Positions 19,204 to 22,008 of a stretch of 22,008 bases of DNA are shown here, in pieces; position 1 is the stretch's first letter; each line of letters opens with the position of its first letter. Source of the stretch: Polyrhizophydium stewartii (lineage: Eukaryota > Chytridiomycota > Chytridiomycetes > Rhizophydiales). The notes under the pieces were generated by a model. That model saw nothing but the letters and a program-made list of their open reading frames with translations. It did no database searches and was not told the origin of the DNA. Both the position numbers and the translations under genes were made by a program. Location of the stretch: the NCBI GenBank assembly GCA_027604665.1, contig JADGIZ010000160.1, positions 1 to 22,008 of the forward strand. The letters are read 5' to 3'.

Positions 19204-19584
19204 GTGCCGCAGGTCTCAAGCCAGCGATCGCGGCCTCCAGCATCGTTGGAAGCCTCGCTCTCGAACGGCGTGCGGTATCTAATTGCTGCGCGCTGCAACG
19301 CGGTCCGGACAACGTCTTGCGCGATCGCGGCCCATCTCCTTTGCAACGGCCATCCGTTTGTCGGCCGCCAGTGCCCGATCTGCCGCACGCCGCTCGGCGC
19401 GTTCTCGCCGGTCGGCCATCTCATCACCGTCTGTCAGGATCCGCGCGTCCAGGCGTGCCGCGATGCGGTTGGCTTCTCTCGCGACTACTTTGATCTCCTC
19501 TGGCAACACGCCTTTGAGGTTGCCGGACTCCTGCCGGCTCCCGATGTCAACTCTCTCGATCTTTCGATTCTCATTCCTGGCTGA
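19204..19584 (+). pseudogene. Zinc-knuckle open frame without start, possible retroelement remnant
   Basis: The plus frame is open to a TGA at 19582-19584 and contains no Met in about 126 codons. It carries CPIC-x12-H-x4-C (CPICRTPLGAFSPVGHLITVC, about 19376-19438), preceded by an Arg/His-containing helix-like stretch and followed by FDLLWQHAFEVAGLLP. A CxxC...HxxxxC knuckle near a C-terminus resembles that after reverse transcriptases of non-LTR retrotransposons. This match is from memory and weak. It could instead be an exon of an unrecognised gene. The opposite strand also has an open frame, but with a charged, shadow-like composition. Confidence 0.35.
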
Positions 19585-19869
19585 ACACTCTGTGGCGGGG
19601 CAACTTTGGGCAACGACTGGTTGGCCAGTTTCTTTCATACGCAGAGCGAGCCCTCCAAAAAGGTACGCTACATAAAGCAGCAACGCCAGCTACTGCCTCG
19701 CTCTCCCCCGATACACAAGCTTCTGGGTAAAGTCTCTCATTATTTGTCCGCCTATGCGTCCGCGGTATCGTTTGGTTTTCCGGTCTCCTTGTTGCGTCGC
19801 ATCAATGCGTGCGGCTCAAGTCCGAGCAGACCGCTGATTCATCGGTGCGTGACTTGCCATCGTTGTAGA
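19585..19869. other. Gap between the zinc-knuckle frame and the ankyrin gene
   Basis: 285 bp that are less GC-rich than the neighbours. It would hold the 3' end of the ankyrin gene. I see no supported gene or poly(A) signal for the minus strand here. Confidence 0.4.
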
Positions 19870-21231
19870 TCACAGCCAGTCGGCGGCAAGCAACCTGGCG
19901 CGAGTGAGATCCCATTCCTCACCGCCGACAGCGAGAAAGAGAAACGCAACGAGCGTCGCATGGCGATGCTCGACGGCGATCTCGAGCGACCGCTGCGTGA
20001 AGCCGCCGGGATGCCGTGCATGCAGCCAGCGCGCGAGCTCCACGTTGCCGTCGCGCACGGCGCGGTCGGCGATCGCCTCAAACAGGCGTCGCCCGCGCTT
20101 GACGATCAGCGCGAGCACGCCAAGGGCGCTATTGGCCACCGCCGCGTCGAGCGCCGCGTCGTCCAGGTCGACGCCCGGCTGCGCCAGCAGCCACCGCACG
20201 AGATCGACGCGGTTGTGCTCGCACGCGACCTCTAGCATGCCGCGCGTCGGCGGATGCGCGAGCGCCGCGCACGCCCACTGCACGCTGGCGACGTCGCCGT
20301 GCTGCGCCAGGCTCACGAGCGTGCCGGGCTTGTCCTTGAGCATCCCGCGCGCGTGCAGCAGCCGCAGCACACGCAGGTCGCGCGTGTGCACGAGCGCGTC
20401 GTCGTCGAGATCCGTGAAGCGGTCGGCATAGTGCTCGAGGAGGTACACGCACACGTCGTAGTGCCCGCCGGCGGCGGCCAACGCCAGCGCGTGCGGCGAG
20501 CAGCCCTCGGAACGGTTGGCGCGCAGCCAGGCGATGACATCGAGATGGCCGTACTTGGCGGCCAGGTCCATGGCGATCTCGGTGCACCCTTCGGGGCGGT
20601 TGGTGTGCAGCCACGCGACGAGGGCCAGGTTGCCGCTGCCCGCGGCGTGGTCCATGACGGACGGGTGCCACGGCTCGGCGGGCATGCGTGCGTGCAGCCA
20701 CTCGACGACGGCGAGGTGGCCGACGCTCGCGGCCGACTCGGCCAGCACCACGCGCGGACGCACGACCCTGCGCACGTCGACGAGGTCCTGCAGCAGCCAC
20801 AGCGCGCCCTCGAGCGCCGCGTGCAGCGCAAGGTCGTCGAGGCCGCCGGCGTCGAACAGATCCGTCCAGCGGTTGCGCACGACCACGCGGACGAGTGTCT
20901 CGCGCTGGGCGACGTTGGCCGCCCGCACGCGCGCGAGCCCCGCGCGGCTGCGGATGCACAGGAAGCAGCCGCTCCACGAGTCGATGGGCGGCAGCCAGCG
21001 CAGATCGCCGTCCCAGTCGAGCTCGAGGGCGTCGGTCCACAGCGCCTCCTTGAGCGCCGGCGCCAGCGTGCGCAGCTCGGCGACCATCAGCGCGCCGTTG
21101 ATGAACTGCGTGAAGGGGCCTGCCGCCGCGAGCGCCATGTCGCGCAGCTCGCGCGGCAGCCGGTCCCAGTGCGAGCGGGCGGCGGCGTGCGGCAGCGAGC
21201 GCTGCGCCGATAACGGCACGACGTCGCTCAT
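19870..21231 (-). CDS. F-box-like and ankyrin-repeat protein
   Basis: A single-exon gene of 453 residues. ATG 21231 (MSDVVPLSAQ) has G at -3. The upstream in-frame extension is Arg/Pro-rich and has no good start. Residues about 22-60 (HWDRLPRELRDMALAAAGPF) look like a divergent F-box. From about residue 170 to the end there are ankyrin units with the pattern A-x2-GHLxVVxWLHxxRPEGC. The clearest are AASVGHLAVVEWLHARMP, LAAKYGHLDVIAWLRANR and AVRDGNVELARWLHARHP. Such F-box/ankyrin proteins belong to large expanded families in chytrids and may act as substrate adaptors for ubiquitin ligases. That role is inferred. No signal peptide or membrane segment was seen. Confidence 0.88.
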   Translation of the reverse strand: MSDVVPLSAQRSLPHAAARSHWDRLPRELRDMALAAAGPFTQFINGALMVAELRTLAPALKEALWTDALELDWDGDLRWLPPIDSWSGCFLCIRSRAGLARVRAANVAQRETLVRVVVRNRWTDLFDAGGLDDLALHAALEGALWLLQDLVDVRRVVRPRVVLAESAASVGHLAVVEWLHARMPAEPWHPSVMDHAAGSGNLALVAWLHTNRPEGCTEIAMDLAAKYGHLDVIAWLRANRSEGCSPHALALAAAGGHYDVCVYLLEHYADRFTDLDDDALVHTRDLRVLRLLHARGMLKDKPGTLVSLAQHGDVASVQWACAALAHPPTRGMLEVACEHNRVDLVRWLLAQPGVDLDDAALDAAVANSALGVLALIVKRGRRLFEAIADRAVRDGNVELARWLHARHPGGFTQRSLEIAVEHRHATLVAFLFLAVGGEEWDLTRARLLAADWL

Positions 21232-21241
21232 GGCCTGCTGT

Positions 21242-21709
21242 CTAGCCGCGGTTGCAGTGGTGGCGCCGTTTCCAAGGCGGGGCGGTCGGGTGTCGGACGG
21301 GGCGGGTGCGCCGACGAGCGATGCTGGCGGGACCTGTGCACCGGGCGTGTGCGTCGCTGGGGTCTGTGGGCCAGCGGTGGCCGAGCAGGCGATTGTGGAC
21401 AAGCGCGGAACCGAGGCGACCGAGCCCAGACGGCGGCGCGGACGCGGATCGAGGCCGCCGATGCGAGGCTGGAGGCCAAGGGCAGCTCGGCCGCGGCGTC
21501 GTCCCACGACTGCCGGACATGCCAAGCCTGGCGATGCTGACCTGCACTTGGTACGAGCGGGGTCGATGCAGCACGATGAACGTCGGCACCGCTGTGCTCG
21601 GCTCCTTCCTGGCTGCCGGCGCACCGCAGAGCACGGTGTAGGTGCCGCCGCCCATGGCGAGCGTCAAGCCGTGGTCAGTGCTGCTCTCACGGCTGCTGAA
21701 ACTCGCCAT
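21242..21709 (-). CDS. Possible small hypothetical protein or 5' exon
   Basis: ATG 21709 has G at -3 and G at +4 and opens a 155-codon frame. Its first 65 residues look natural (MASFSSRESSTDHGLTLAMG, then PTFIVLHRPRSYQVQVSIAR). The rest is Pro/Arg-rich and shadow-like. A second minus frame (SWDDAAAELPLASSLASAAS, about 21420-21510) also looks coding, so a spliced or frameshifted gene is possible, but the only joining GT/AG pairs would give introns of 32-38 nt. I do not recognise a family. Confidence 0.3.
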   Translation of the reverse strand: MASFSSRESSTDHGLTLAMGGGTYTVLCGAPAARKEPSTAVPTFIVLHRPRSYQVQVSIARLGMSGSRGTTPRPSCPWPPASHRRPRSASAPPSGLGRLGSALVHNRLLGHRWPTDPSDAHARCTGPASIARRRTRPVRHPTAPPWKRRHHCNRG

Positions 21710-22008
21710 GTCAAACGGGCAGTCGCCTTTGAGTGTGTGGGGGTGATGTGCGGCTCCCGAGCTGCGGCGTTGGCGTTGGCGGCGAGGCTCTGGAGATCGG
21801 GCGGCTTCGCGCTGCCAGAGGCGAGGTCGGCATGCTGCCGCGCTGGGCCGGGCCCGATGCCGCCGCGGGGCTCGTGCTGTGCTGCCTCTCGGCTCGAAGC
21901 GATCCGATTCGAAGAGAGGTTTATTAAGGAGCAGAGATCAGCAAACGCGGAGAACGACAGGCAGCAAGAACGGCGACACGGCTTGGAGCAAGGCACTTTG
22001 ACGGCGGT
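21710..22008. promoter_or_regulatory. Right-edge region, no supported gene
   Basis: 299 bp with only low-complexity open frames. On the minus strand TTAATAAA near 21921-21928 could be a TATA-like element for the frame starting at 21709, or a poly(A) signal of a gene lying beyond the right edge. Confidence 0.3.

Noticed and set aside
19279..19683. Minus-strand charged open frame opposite the zinc-knuckle frame
   Set aside because: It is Arg/Ala/Glu-rich with no convincing start or family match; the plus frame has a better hydrophobic pattern and the Cys/His knuckle.
1..22008. CRISPR arrays, bacterial operons, rRNA or tRNA genes
   Set aside because: No spaced direct repeats, no rRNA or tRNA-like segments seen, and spliced genes with a eukaryotic gene set throughout.

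Overview
This is a nuclear DNA window from a GC-rich, intron-bearing eukaryote. It is most likely a zoosporic (chytrid) fungus, possibly Rhizophydiales. I infer this from a fungal-type glutathione peroxidase, short introns with fungal CTGAC/CTAAT branch points, a kinesin-13, an animal-like membrane adenylyl cyclase, and an F-box-like/ankyrin protein of the WLH-repeat style common in chytrid genomes. No rRNA, tRNA, CRISPR array or intact mobile element was seen.

Layout, left to right: (1) 4255 to the left edge, minus: a large low-complexity protein of unknown function with a UIM-like motif, cut off by the window. (2) 5594-4491, minus: a Cys-type glutathione peroxidase with a long Gln/His-rich N-terminal extension. 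(3) 5595-6256: shared upstream region. (4) 6257-9132, plus: a three-exon kinesin-13 microtubule depolymerase. (5) 14363-9186, minus: an eight-exon membrane adenylyl cyclase of about 1600 residues with layout M1(6 TM)-C1-M2(6 TM)-C2. (6) 14776-16070, plus: a five-exon FAM72 homologue of 149 residues. (7) 18966-16101, minus: a two-exon mitochondrial PPR-like protein. (8) 19204-19584, plus: a zinc-knuckle reading frame without a start codon, possibly a retroelement remnant. (9) 21231-19870, minus: an F-box-like/ankyrin-repeat protein. (10) 21232-22008: upstream region with one possible small open frame.

The genes are tightly packed. Kinesin-13 and the cyclase converge 53 bp apart, FAM72 and the PPR gene converge 30 bp apart, and the cyclase and FAM72 diverge from a common upstream region.

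The most interesting object is the adenylyl cyclase. Its catalytic residues are split between C1 and C2 in the reverse order to animal membrane cyclases: C1 carries Lys/Asp/Asn/Arg and C2 carries the metal-binding Asps. It also carries eight RRxS protein kinase A consensus sites, which suggests feedback by its own product. FAM72, known mainly as the animal UNG2 antagonist, is the other notable gene.

All exon boundaries were derived by eye from frame continuity, family alignment from memory, and GT/AG plus branch-point signals. They need RNA evidence.
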